Program-made: the position numbers and the translations under genes
NCBI GenBank assembly: GCA_019637615.1
Contig: JAHBVJ010000015.1
Location: 1 to 64,000, forward strand
Reading direction: 5' to 3'
Length of the DNA stretch: 64,000 nt
DNA from: Anaerolineae bacterium
Lineage (GTDB): Bacteria; Chloroflexota; Anaerolineae; Aggregatilineales; UBA2796
Part shown: positions 16,327-24,365 of the stretch, piece by piece
How the letters are laid out: every line of letters begins with the position of its first letter
Position numbering within the stretch: position 1 is the first letter of the stretch
The notes under the pieces: model-generated
What the model saw: the letters and a program-made list of their open reading frames with translations, nothing else
What the model was told of the DNA's origin: nothing
Databases searched by the model: none

Positions 16327-17303
16327 CGTCCCGCCTCCCGATCCGTCGTGCCGAGGATGCCGCCCGGACGGAACAACAGGAGCAGAATCAGGATGATGAA
16401 CACGAAGGCATCACGGTAGCTGGATAGCGACGAAGGCAGGTACGTCTTGAAGAACGAGATCACCGCTGGATTGGTGCTTGACGCGGGTAGAATATCGCCC
16501 AAACCGGGGAGTGCGGTCAGACCGACTTCGAGGAAGCCGAGCGCGTAGCCACCGATCATTGCACCGCTGATGCTGCCGAAACCGCCGATCACTGCCGCGA
16601 TGAAGGCTTTGAGTACAGGTGTAAAGCCGAGATAAGGGTTGATCTGTCCAGCCTGTGCCGCGTAAAGCAGCCCCGCGATGCTGGCTAATCCTGAACCGAG
16701 CACAAACGCCACCACGATCACGCGGTTGGTATTGATTCCCATCAATTGCGCCGCGCCGACATCTTCTGCCACGGCACGCATGGACAGGCCGATCTTGGTG
16801 CGCGTGATGAACAGCGTCAGCAATAACAACAGGATCGGGCCGACGATCAGCGAAACTGTGTTCACCTTCGAGATGCTCAACGCGCCGATAGTTAGCGGGC
16901 CGCTGAGTTCGGGTGGAGAGGGAAACGCGATCTGCACGGGTTTGCTGGCGAATCGCGTGATCAGCAGCGTGCCGTTTTGCAGCATCTGCCCGACCGCGAA
17001 CGAAGTCAGCAGCGCGGCGATGGCGGGCGCGTTGCGGATCGGGCGGTACGCGATGCGTTCCATCAAGATGCCGACCAAGATCGTGCCGCCGATCATCAGG
17101 ATCACGGCGACGCCGAAGGGCAGTTTGGCACTCAACGCGAAGTACGCGATATATGCCGCGACCATCATCAAGTCGCCGTGCGCGAAGTTGATCAGACGTA
17201 GAATGCCGAACACCATTGCCAACCCTACCGCCATCAGCGCGTAGAGGCTGCCGATACTGAGCGCATTCAAAAGCTGCTGTAGGAAATAATTGCTGAGACT
17301 CAT
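16323..17303 (-). CDS. livH: Branched-chain amino acid-type ABC permease LivH
   Basis: 326 residues. The N-terminus QQLLNALSIGSLYALMAVGLAMVFGILRLINFAHGDLMMVAAYIA and the motif AAVIGGFGSISGAMIGGYALGFLEV are diagnostic of LivH. It is the first gene of the minus-strand operon livH-livM-livK-gln family. The 191-base region upstream, shared with the divergent SWIM gene, must hold its promoter. The ribosome site is weak. It forms the membrane pore with LivM. Confidence 0.93.
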   Translation of the reverse strand: MSLSNYFLQQLLNALSIGSLYALMAVGLAMVFGILRLINFAHGDLMMVAAYIAYFALSAKLPFGVAVILMIGGTILVGILMERIAYRPIRNAPAIAALLTSFAVGQMLQNGTLLITRFASKPVQIAFPSPPELSGPLTIGALSISKVNTVSLIVGPILLLLLTLFITRTKIGLSMRAVAEDVGAAQLMGINTNRVIVVAFVLGSGLASIAGLLYAAQAGQINPYLGFTPVLKAFIAAVIGGFGSISGAMIGGYALGFLEVGLTALPGLGDILPASSTNPAVISFFKTYLPSSLSSYRDAFVFIILILLLLFRPGGILGTTDREAGR

Positions 17304-17494
17304 GAGCTGTCTTTTTGGCTAGGATGTCATCGATCTTACTGAATCGACGTGTCAATTGAGGTGTCTACTATAGAAAATGTTGTGGTTCTACGCAATGGGC
17401 AGAGTGGACAAGGGAAATGGGTTGCCCTCTGGACGTTAGGGTCAGACACACTATAATCTTTGACAAGCATGACGGTGAATAGGCAACACAAGCG

Positions 17495-19219
17495 ATGGAT
17501 TTAACATTCGAGAATTTCAAGCGTGAGCTTCCAGCCCAGATTTTGGAGCGGGGACGCGCTTATTTGAAAGATGGTGTGGTCACCGATCTCGACATGATCG
17601 ATGATATGCACTGGACGGCGCAGGTAATCGGCTCCGACACGTATGATGTAGATATCGAACAGTTGGCGAATGGCACGTTAGCCTGTAGCTGCACATGCCC
17701 TTACGAGCATGGCGAGTACTGCAAGCATGTAGCGGCAGTGTTGTACGCTATCGAGGAGACCTTCTCCGACCAGCTTAAGCCCCGAAAACGCAAAGCGAGT
17801 ACGAAGCGGGCAGCCAAGAAGGTATCGCTGCGTGACCTGCTGGCAAAAACCTCGCAACCAGAATTAGCAGCGGTTTTGTTAGAGCTGGCGGAGCAGGATA
17901 AACGCATCGCCAATCAGTTGATGGTGCGTTTCGGCGCGGTGAAGCCAGATAAAGCCGCCTATAGCAAGCTCGTGAAAGATGCCCTTCGTGCACACATGGA
18001 TCATGGCTTCTTGGATTATCAGGGATCGCGGCGGGCAGCTTCGGCTGTGCTCAAACTGGTTGGGCAAGCCAATCACATGCTCGAACAGGGGCAGTGGGAG
18101 GCATCTGTCGCCTCTTATCGCGCGGTAATTGACAATGTCGCCGCCGCGATCAATCAGGCCGACGATTCCGACGGGATGTTAGGACAGGCCATTGGTGAGG
18201 CGATTGACGGGCTGCGGCAGGCCGCGACTCAGGGCACTGAGGAGCAGGAGCAAGCCTTATTTACCGACTGCCTGACCGATGCGCAAGCCGTACATATGCG
18301 CGGCTGGGACTGGCGTTGGGATTTGCTGAACATCGCAGCCGATCTCATCAGTACGCCGGAACAGCGCCAGCAGCTTTTCGCCTTCCTCGATCAATTCCAA
18401 GTGCCAGCGGATAAGCCCAAGCCGGATATTTGGCGAGAGATAGGCTTTTTAGGCGATCATTTGATGAGTCGCTTCGACGCGGAGCGCGCCGCCTCGATTA
18501 AGTTAGCGGTGATCGATCGGCTAGATGGGGACAAGGCTGCCGAAAAGTTCATCAGCGAACATATCCAACTTGATCGATTCAGGCAGATGATGATCGAGCG
18601 GCTAATGAAACGCGGCGATCTGAAGCAAGCCAAAGAACTGATCACGCAAGGCATTTCCATCAACGAACAGCAGAAACTGCCGGGGTTGGTCCTTGGCTAT
18701 AAGCAAATGCTGTTGAAGATCGCCGTGTTGGAGAAAGACACACCCACAGTCATCCGTCTCGCGCGCGATCTGCTGCTGAATGGGCGCGATTATCAGTATT
18801 ACGATCTGCTCAAAGAGGCAATCCCCACTGCGGAGTGGGCTGCGTTCACGGACTCATTGATTAAGGATGCTCAATCGCACCGTTATTTGCCAGATTTCGT
18901 CCTCTGGCTCTATGCGCGCGAAGAACGCTGGTCGGACATGCTGCGTGCGGCAAAAGAGTACGGTTGGACGGAAAGCATCGAGCGCTATCGCCAAGAACTC
19001 GAAACACGCTTACCTGCCGAAGTCGCCGCGATCTACGAGCAAACGGCCTACAAGATGCTCGAACCAGCCACGGATCGAGGGGTATACCGCATGGCGTGCT
19101 TGTTGTTAACGCGGATGAAAGAACTCGGTCAGGGGAAACGTGCTGACGAGATCGTAAGCAATTTGAAACAGCGCTTTCCGAAGCGGCGTTCGTTATTGGA
19201 GGAATTGGCGAAGGTCTAG
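17495..19219 (+). CDS. SWIM zinc-finger protein with helical repeat C-terminus
   Basis: 574 residues. A SWIM zinc-binding motif (C66-T-C68, then C76-K-H78, CxCx7CxH) lies after the N-terminal region FKRELPAQILERGRAYLKDGVV. A basic linker (KPRKRKASTKRAAKK, about 95-110) follows. The remaining 450 residues are helical and TPR/HEAT-like. SWIM domains bind DNA or proteins; bacterial proteins of this layout have no settled role, and some stand beside SNF2 helicases, which is not the case here. A TATAAT hexamer at 17452-17457 lies 38 bases upstream of the ATG. The gene is alone on the plus strand. Confidence 0.85.
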   Translation: MDLTFENFKRELPAQILERGRAYLKDGVVTDLDMIDDMHWTAQVIGSDTYDVDIEQLANGTLACSCTCPYEHGEYCKHVAAVLYAIEETFSDQLKPRKRKASTKRAAKKVSLRDLLAKTSQPELAAVLLELAEQDKRIANQLMVRFGAVKPDKAAYSKLVKDALRAHMDHGFLDYQGSRRAASAVLKLVGQANHMLEQGQWEASVASYRAVIDNVAAAINQADDSDGMLGQAIGEAIDGLRQAATQGTEEQEQALFTDCLTDAQAVHMRGWDWRWDLLNIAADLISTPEQRQQLFAFLDQFQVPADKPKPDIWREIGFLGDHLMSRFDAERAASIKLAVIDRLDGDKAAEKFISEHIQLDRFRQMMIERLMKRGDLKQAKELITQGISINEQQKLPGLVLGYKQMLLKIAVLEKDTPTVIRLARDLLLNGRDYQYYDLLKEAIPTAEWAAFTDSLIKDAQSHRYLPDFVLWLYAREERWSDMLRAAKEYGWTESIERYRQELETRLPAEVAAIYEQTAYKMLEPATDRGVYRMACLLLTRMKELGQGKRADEIVSNLKQRFPKRRSLLEELAKV

Positions 19220-19255
19220 GTACAGCCGCATAGGCGGACAACGGGCAGGAGAAAA

Positions 19256-19285
19256 GGGAGGAGCGAACAAAGCGTTTGCCCTCCC
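19256..19285 (-). terminator. Strong hairpin between the SWIM gene and the 72-residue gene
   Basis: GGGAGG-A-GCGAAC (19256-19268) pairs with GTTTGC-CCTCCC (19274-19285), 12 pairs with one G/T pair and one bulged A. On the minus strand it is followed by TTTT, so it reads best as the terminator of the small minus-strand gene at 19316, and it may also stop the SWIM transcript. Confidence 0.6.
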
Positions 19286-19315
19286 ATCACGGCAGGCAGA
19301 TATGCATTCTAAGCG

Positions 19316-19534
19316 CTAGACAGCCGGTAATTGATCAAAACGCTGGTTGGCGATGTTGGCTTCGGTGTTAGCGATCATTTGCCGTAGTAGGTGGCGTTGA
19401 TCGGTGGTTAGCGTCGTGTAGCGCGATTCTACACTGATACGAGCGAGCGGGCTGGTCTGCCCGTTCTGGCGAAGGCGGCGATACATTTCGATGGCTGCTA
19501 CATAGGTGTTGTCGATGCTCGCTTGATTAGACAT
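19316..19534 (-). CDS. Small hypothetical protein (72 residues)
   Basis: A short helical protein beginning MSNQASIDNTYVAAIEMYRRL and ending ANQRFDQLPAV. It has charged, amphipathic helices and no membrane segment or cysteine. AGGGGAG lies 9 bases before the ATG and a hairpin terminator follows the stop, which together support a real gene. I recognise no family. It stands between the SWIM gene and an 820-base non-coding stretch. Confidence 0.6.
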   Translation of the reverse strand: MSNQASIDNTYVAAIEMYRRLRQNGQTSPLARISVESRYTTLTTDQRHLLRQMIANTEANIANQRFDQLPAV

Positions 19535-20357
19535 TTACGATACTCCCCTATGAACCTCAAACCGCATAATTTCTGGGTGCAGTTGTCATCAGTCATGCCT
19601 ACGGCATCTTTAGGTGATCGTGTTGGAAATCTAATAAATGATGCCGGAAACCCATGCGCATCAAACAACTACACTTTTGATCGTGATTATCCCGCTTTGA
19701 TCCTAAAATTAGCCTAACGGAGGTGGCTGGTCATTTTCGACATGGCTTGGCATACACGAGGCATCTGCGCAACACGTATCAATCCATGCGGCAGCAAGGG
19801 GTGGAAGACCTTCGACGGATCGCGATTTGCTTAGTAGGCATCCTGTAGAAAGGAAATTGTAAGGAACTCAAACTACGCGTAGGCAAGCATCACTAGGGGG
19901 TTCTACATCAGAGTCCGCGCACATCTTCTTACAATAACGCACCTTACAAAGTTGGCTCCCGTGAGCATGGAGAAACCTTATTTGGTTAGGATGTTCTAAC
20001 TTGACAATATTTTCTACTTGCCGTATAATCGCATTCCGGTGGAGAGGTCGGTTTGGCAAGCCGCTGTCAATCCACTATCAATCCACTGCCAAGTCCGCTG
20101 CCTGATCATTGCGTAACTGATCATATGTGATCGGGTTGGCTGCTCAAATTCCGATCATAAAACCGATCATACGCCATTTTTCGGTGATTTTCTGATCATT
20201 CCCTGAGCAGGAAAACGATCAATCCGATCATGCCTATGGGCTTTTGTGATCGGTTTTATGATCGGAATCAAACGGCCCGATTGCCACGACGCAAGGTGAG
20301 GAAGTACCATGCATCTTCCGCTGGTATAGAGTCGGTGTACAACTCCCCAAAACAAAA
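19535..20357. other. Non-coding stretch with a GATC-rich palindromic element
   Basis: About 820 bases without a convincing gene. Short open frames at 19550-19717 (plus), 19723-19848 (plus) and 19868-20059 (minus) lack family features. The right part holds the GATC-rich array described separately. TCAATCCAC occurs twice at 20067-20085. Confidence 0.6.
20103..20268. repeat. GATC-rich palindromic element, copy A
   Basis: Ten GATC sites lie within 162 bases (from 20104 to 20263), mostly as CCGATCA or TGATCGG. A 22-base perfect inverted repeat pairs 20148-20169 with 20247-20268, able to form a long stem enclosing 77 bases. The stretch 20117-20200 aligns with 34279-34361, sharing TGGCTGCTCAA, a GCC-T5/6 block and the GATCATT end. 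Confidence 0.75.
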
Positions 20358-20383
20358 CAGGGCGAGTGGTTGTCCTCGCCCTG
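20349..20383 (-). terminator. Terminator of the YceI-family gene
   Basis: CAGGGCGAG (20358-20366) pairs perfectly with CTCGCCCTG (20375-20383), and the minus strand then reads TTTTGTTTTGG. It starts 24 bases past the stop at 20407, a textbook intrinsic terminator. Confidence 0.85.
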
Positions 20384-20406
20384 CTCGATGAACTGCTTAG
20401 TTCGCG

Positions 20407-21336
20407 TTAGGCCGCTTTTTCGGGACGAGCGACCAGATTAAGGATAAGGCGTGCTTCGTCGTTGGCCTTGAGCATCCCGCCGATTTCGGGAGCGCTGAAG
20501 CCGAAGTCGCTCATCTTGACATCGGCGTAACCAGTCACCACCAGCGTATCGCCCGTGAGCGAGCCTTGCATATGGAAGGTGACCTGCTTGGTCGTCGCAT
20601 GGACTTCCAAGTTGCCAGTGATATCAAAGGCCAATACTTCGCCATCTTGATACGGGCGGGCGGGCAAACCGACGAACGTCGCGCCGATGAACTTCGCCAA
20701 CGGATACTTGTTGGATTCTAGCCAGCGGTCGCGGATGATGCCGTCGCGGCGAGGATTGTCCGATTGGAACTCGGCAATATTGATCACGATCTCGCCAATC
20801 TGGCTGTTAGCGACGTTGGCGCGGTCGATCTGTACGAAACCGTCGATGGTCTTTGTCACGCCGACAGCGAGATTAAACTCGTCATTGCTGTCGAAGAACA
20901 CTTCACCGACTTGATAGCAAGCTTCGGACTCAGCGCCCACAACACGTACCACGAACAGATCAGACGCGGTCGGCGTGGAAGGAGTCGTGGCTTCGGGGGT
21001 AGCCGCCGTGGTGGCGTCGGGGACGATTGTTGCGGGAAGACCAGTCGGCGTTGGCGTCGTACCACGGTCGTCCGTGCAGGAACGATACAGCGGTTGCTGT
21101 GCCTTGGCGCTTACGACAGGTGCGGCGAAGGCGACACGTTGCAGACCATTATTATTCGCTTTCGAGGCTGGTACGCTGAAATTGGTCTTGGTGGCGGCGA
21201 ACGGATTAACGGCAGTTGGGACACCCGTCACGGATGCCGTGCTAAACGTCGGAATTACCCAATCGCGGATGACAAGGATGGCAGCGATGATCGCGACTAG
21301 GGCGATGGCGGCGATTATTACATTACGTCGTTTCAT
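20407..21336 (-). CDS. Membrane-anchored YceI-like protein
   Basis: About 309 residues from ATG 21336 (a GTG eight codons earlier is in frame). One N-terminal helix (NVIIAAIALVAIIAAILVI) anchors it. A threonine/proline-rich linker (about 85-140, TPTPTGLPATIVPDATTAATPEAT) leads to a YceI lipocalin-like barrel: DGFVQIDRANVANSQIGEIVINIAEFQSDNPRRDGIIRDRWLESNKYPLAKFIG, ending KMSDFGFSAPEIGGMLKANDEARLILNL. YceI domains bind isoprenoids or other lipids. The domain faces outward. It is monocistronic with its own terminator. Confidence 0.88.
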   Translation of the reverse strand: MKRRNVIIAAIALVAIIAAILVIRDWVIPTFSTASVTGVPTAVNPFAATKTNFSVPASKANNNGLQRVAFAAPVVSAKAQQPLYRSCTDDRGTTPTPTGLPATIVPDATTAATPEATTPSTPTASDLFVVRVVGAESEACYQVGEVFFDSNDEFNLAVGVTKTIDGFVQIDRANVANSQIGEIVINIAEFQSDNPRRDGIIRDRWLESNKYPLAKFIGATFVGLPARPYQDGEVLAFDITGNLEVHATTKQVTFHMQGSLTGDTLVVTGYADVKMSDFGFSAPEIGGMLKANDEARLILNLVARPEKAA

Positions 21337-21452
21337 TCGTCGGCTCTCTTTCGACTTCACTTGAGAATGACCGCCACAATCTTAACAAGTCACACGTGTG
21401 GAACTCATGTGATTTATCTTAGAATTCCCTAAAAGTCCCGTGTATGCCCTCA

Positions 21453-22772
21453 TTAGTCACTCATGATCGTGTCGTAGAACGTGGGCAGCGCGGCAGTAGG
21501 ATGTTCGCTGTAAACAAGCGCTGTTTCTAAGCGCTGTTGTGCTACTTCCAGTTTATGCTGGTCGTTCGCGTGCAGCGTGAAGATCGGTTCACCAGCGGTC
21601 ACGCTATCGCCTACTTTTTTATGTACAATCAAGCCCACCGCGTGGTCGATGCTGTCCTCTTTGCGGTCACGTCCCGCGCCGAGATCAACGGAGGCGACAC
21701 CTACGCTCAACGCACTCAACTGATCGACATAGCCGGATCTTGTTGCAGTGACGGTCTGTACTATATTCGCTTTGGGGAGCAGCTTTGGATTGTCCACCAT
21801 GCTAACATCGCCACCTTGTGCCGCCACCATCTCGCGGAACTTGGCAAACGCCCGCCCATTTTTGAGCGTCCCCGCCGCTTCTGCCATGCCTTCCGACATT
21901 GCGTACGGGCTGTCATTCTTGCGTGCCAGCCGCAGCATGTGTGCCGCTACGGCGATGCAGTGTTCGCGCAAATCCGGCGCGCCGCCATCGTGCAGCACTT
22001 GGATCGCCTCTTCAACTTCCAGCGCGTTACCCACATAACTGCCCAACGGTTGATTCATGTCCGAGAGCAGCGCTACTACACGTCGTCCTGCCCCCTGACC
22101 GATCTCGACCATCAGGGTAGCCAATGCTTTCGCCTCCTCAATCGTGCGCATGAATGCACCCAAGCCGACCTTGACATCGAGCACGATGGCTTCCGCGCCC
22201 GCCGCGATCTTCTTGCTCATAATGCTGCTAGCGATGAGAGGGAGGCTTTGCACGGTAGCAGTGGCATCGCGTAAGGCATACAGTTTGCCATCAGCGGGCG
22301 CGAGGTTGCCGCTTTGTCCCGCTAGGACAATACCGTGCTTTTGCACGGTGGCCTTGAATTCGTCCATCGACAACGTGACGCGATAACCTTTGATCGCTTC
22401 CAGCTTATCCAGCGTCCCGCCGGAAAAGCCCAAGCCGCGCCCGCTCATCTTGGCGACGGGGATACCACAGGCTGCCACCATGGGCAGCACAATCAACGTC
22501 GTCTTATCGCCCACCCCGCCGGAGGAATGCTTATCGACGGAGACGGGCAGCACATCGGAAAGGTCAAGCACATCGCCACTGTGTGCCATCGTCAGCGTTA
22601 GGTTGGTCGTCTCTTGCCGCGTCATGCCCTTCAGGAAAACCGCCATCAGCCATGCCGACGCTTGATAGTCAGTGACTGTACCAGCTACGTAACCATTGAT
22701 GAAAAAATCCAGTTCTTCTTTGCTCAGTTCGCCGCCGTCGCGTTTATGAGCGATGATGTCCGTAATGCGCAT
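21453..22772 (-). CDS. pdp: Pyrimidine-nucleoside phosphorylase
   Basis: 439 residues, the usual length. It carries the family signature KMSGRGLGFSGGTLDKLEAI (about 108-127), the phosphate loop DKHSSGGVGDKTTL (about 80-93) and the start MRITDIIAHKRDGGELSKEE. It splits uridine, thymidine or their deoxy forms with phosphate to base and (deoxy)ribose 1-phosphate in nucleoside salvage. AAGGAG precedes the ATG. The residues separating PDP from strict thymidine phosphorylase (DeoA) were not checked. No other deo gene is nearby. Confidence 0.93.
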   Translation of the reverse strand: MRITDIIAHKRDGGELSKEELDFFINGYVAGTVTDYQASAWLMAVFLKGMTRQETTNLTLTMAHSGDVLDLSDVLPVSVDKHSSGGVGDKTTLIVLPMVAACGIPVAKMSGRGLGFSGGTLDKLEAIKGYRVTLSMDEFKATVQKHGIVLAGQSGNLAPADGKLYALRDATATVQSLPLIASSIMSKKIAAGAEAIVLDVKVGLGAFMRTIEEAKALATLMVEIGQGAGRRVVALLSDMNQPLGSYVGNALEVEEAIQVLHDGGAPDLREHCIAVAAHMLRLARKNDSPYAMSEGMAEAAGTLKNGRAFAKFREMVAAQGGDVSMVDNPKLLPKANIVQTVTATRSGYVDQLSALSVGVASVDLGAGRDRKEDSIDHAVGLIVHKKVGDSVTAGEPIFTLHANDQHKLEVAQQRLETALVYSEHPTAALPTFYDTIMSD

Positions 22773-22826
22773 AATCTTTTCTCCTTGATTGGGGGATAAT
22801 TTAACTCACTTACGGGTAACAGGAAC

Positions 22827-22850
22827 AAAAAACCCCTCAGCGGAGGGGTT
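22827..22850 (-). terminator. Terminator of the receiver-kinase gene
   Basis: AACCCCTC (22831-22838) pairs with GAGGGGTT (22843-22850) over a 4-base loop; on the minus strand a T-run (TTTTTTG) follows. It begins 45 bases past the kinase stop and separates it from pdp. Confidence 0.85.
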
Positions 22851-22894
22851 ATTCATCGAATATTAGGACGGATTGACGGCTTAGACGACGATTT

Positions 22895-24016
22895 TCAGCG
22901 TGCGAGCGGAACATACAGCGTGAAGCGGCTGCCAACTTCTACTTCGCTCTCCAGCGAAACACCACCATCGTGCATCTTGGCGATGCGATCCACCACTGCC
23001 AATCCCGATCCCGATCCTTGATCTTCGTAGATCTGTCGGTTGACCTGATAGAACATCTCAAAAATCTCTTTTTGCTTGTCGGCGGGGATGCCGCGCCCTT
23101 CGTCCTGCACATCGAAACATAGTTGACCATCGCGCGCGTCGGCGGAGACATACACGCACGAGTTTGGCTTATCGGAGAACTTGATCCCGTTATCCACCAG
23201 CCGAATGAGCGCTGTGCGCAGATATTCCGCGTCTCCGATGATGCTAGGCAGTGCGCCATACGAATAGCGGACTTGCAGCATCACCCCTTTTTCTTCCGCC
23301 ACGGGCTGCAAATATTCCACCGTTTGACGTAGGATTTCGTCATAGTTGTTGAATTTGCATTTCCGCCATGAGAAGGTGTTTTGTGCCTCGCCCGTTTGCA
23401 GCTCTACCAGCAGCATAAAATTCTCGATCAACCGCCGCAAACGATCTGCGCCCGTATTGATACCGCCGAGGAATGCTTTCATTTCTTCATACGTCAGTTC
23501 ATCTGGTTCGCGGTTGAGCATATCGGCATAAGCCACGATGTAGGTCAACGGCGTGCGAAATTCGTGGTTGAGGATGGTCAGGATGCCGCGCTTGACGCTG
23601 CCGACCTCTTGCGTCTGCATGGTTTCGATCTCGCGGCTGCGCTTGAGCCGTGCCGCCACTACGACGAGTAGATCATCCGGTTCAAACGGCTTGGTGATGT
23701 AGTCTTCTGCGCCGAGGGCTTTTCCTACGCGAATATCGGCCTTTTCGCCTTTCGCGGTCAGGAAAATGAATGGTATCTTCATCCAGCGCGGTTCTTTCCG
23801 AACCTCGTTGAAGAACTCATATCCATTCATGAACGGCATCATAATGTCAGAGACGATCAGATCGGGCTGGGCTTGACTAGTTTCCATCACATTGATGCCA
23901 GCCAGACCACTATCAGCAGTCAAGACTTTGTAGCCTTTGATTTCCAGAATATCTCGGATGCCCTGCATCAGGCTAACATCATCTTCAACAACTAGTACGG
24001 TGGAGTTTTCGGTCAT
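22895..24016 (-). CDS. Receiver-histidine kinase hybrid
   Basis: 373 residues from ATG 24016, which has AGAGGT 8 bases upstream; the frame is open 26 codons further. A receiver domain (about 8-122) has the acidic pair in VVEDD, the phospho-acceptor D57 in VSDIMMP and the lysine in ITKPF. Then HisKA with H151 in LNHEFRTPLTYIVAYADML, and HATPase_c with RLVDNGIKFS (N box), DEGRGIP (G1) and GSGSGLAVVDRIAKMHDG (G2). No transmembrane or sensor domain is present, so it is cytoplasmic and must get its input through the receiver or a partner. No cognate regulator is adjacent. Confidence 0.93.
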   Translation of the reverse strand: MTENSTVLVVEDDVSLMQGIRDILEIKGYKVLTADSGLAGINVMETSQAQPDLIVSDIMMPFMNGYEFFNEVRKEPRWMKIPFIFLTAKGEKADIRVGKALGAEDYITKPFEPDDLLVVVAARLKRSREIETMQTQEVGSVKRGILTILNHEFRTPLTYIVAYADMLNREPDELTYEEMKAFLGGINTGADRLRRLIENFMLLVELQTGEAQNTFSWRKCKFNNYDEILRQTVEYLQPVAEEKGVMLQVRYSYGALPSIIGDAEYLRTALIRLVDNGIKFSDKPNSCVYVSADARDGQLCFDVQDEGRGIPADKQKEIFEMFYQVNRQIYEDQGSGSGLAVVDRIAKMHDGGVSLESEVEVGSRFTLYVPLAR

Positions 24017-24365
24017 TCCAGAACCTCTGACGTTACTAAAACCCAATTCAAATATTAACCATAGAATAGAGTGTACTTCAAGGCACAGCTTCAATATACA
24101 GGGCTGAAACGCGCGAAATTCGTCCTCAAAACGTGTTTGTTATTGAACTGTTATGAGGTCAAACCCGGCAAGAGCCATGCCCCTACTAATCCACATAACA
24201 GTATGATGGATTCTTCGCATAGATGACAATAGGATACAACTATTTTCGGAAAAAATTCATGTCAGAATTTTGAGCAGGCTATGGCTGGTCTGGCACAAAC
24301 CATGCTTGGGAAATGTAGAAGCACACGGGCAGGTGAATCCGCCCGTGCGGTAGGGTTATCTGAAG

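Noticed and set aside
19550..19717. Plus-strand frame starting ATGAACCTCAAACCG opposite the leader of the 72-residue gene
   Set aside because: No ribosome site of its own and no recognisable protein; overlaps the leader region of the minus-strand gene.
19723..19848. Short plus-strand frame (41 codons) beginning GTG after GGAG
   Set aside because: No family features, ribosome site directly abutting the start, and surrounded by non-coding sequence; may be a gene remnant but cannot be supported.
20103..20268. GATC array as a CRISPR or as a simple Dam-site cluster
   Set aside because: Unit length and spacing are irregular and there are no spacers; the flanking bases and long inverted repeat go beyond GATC sites alone.
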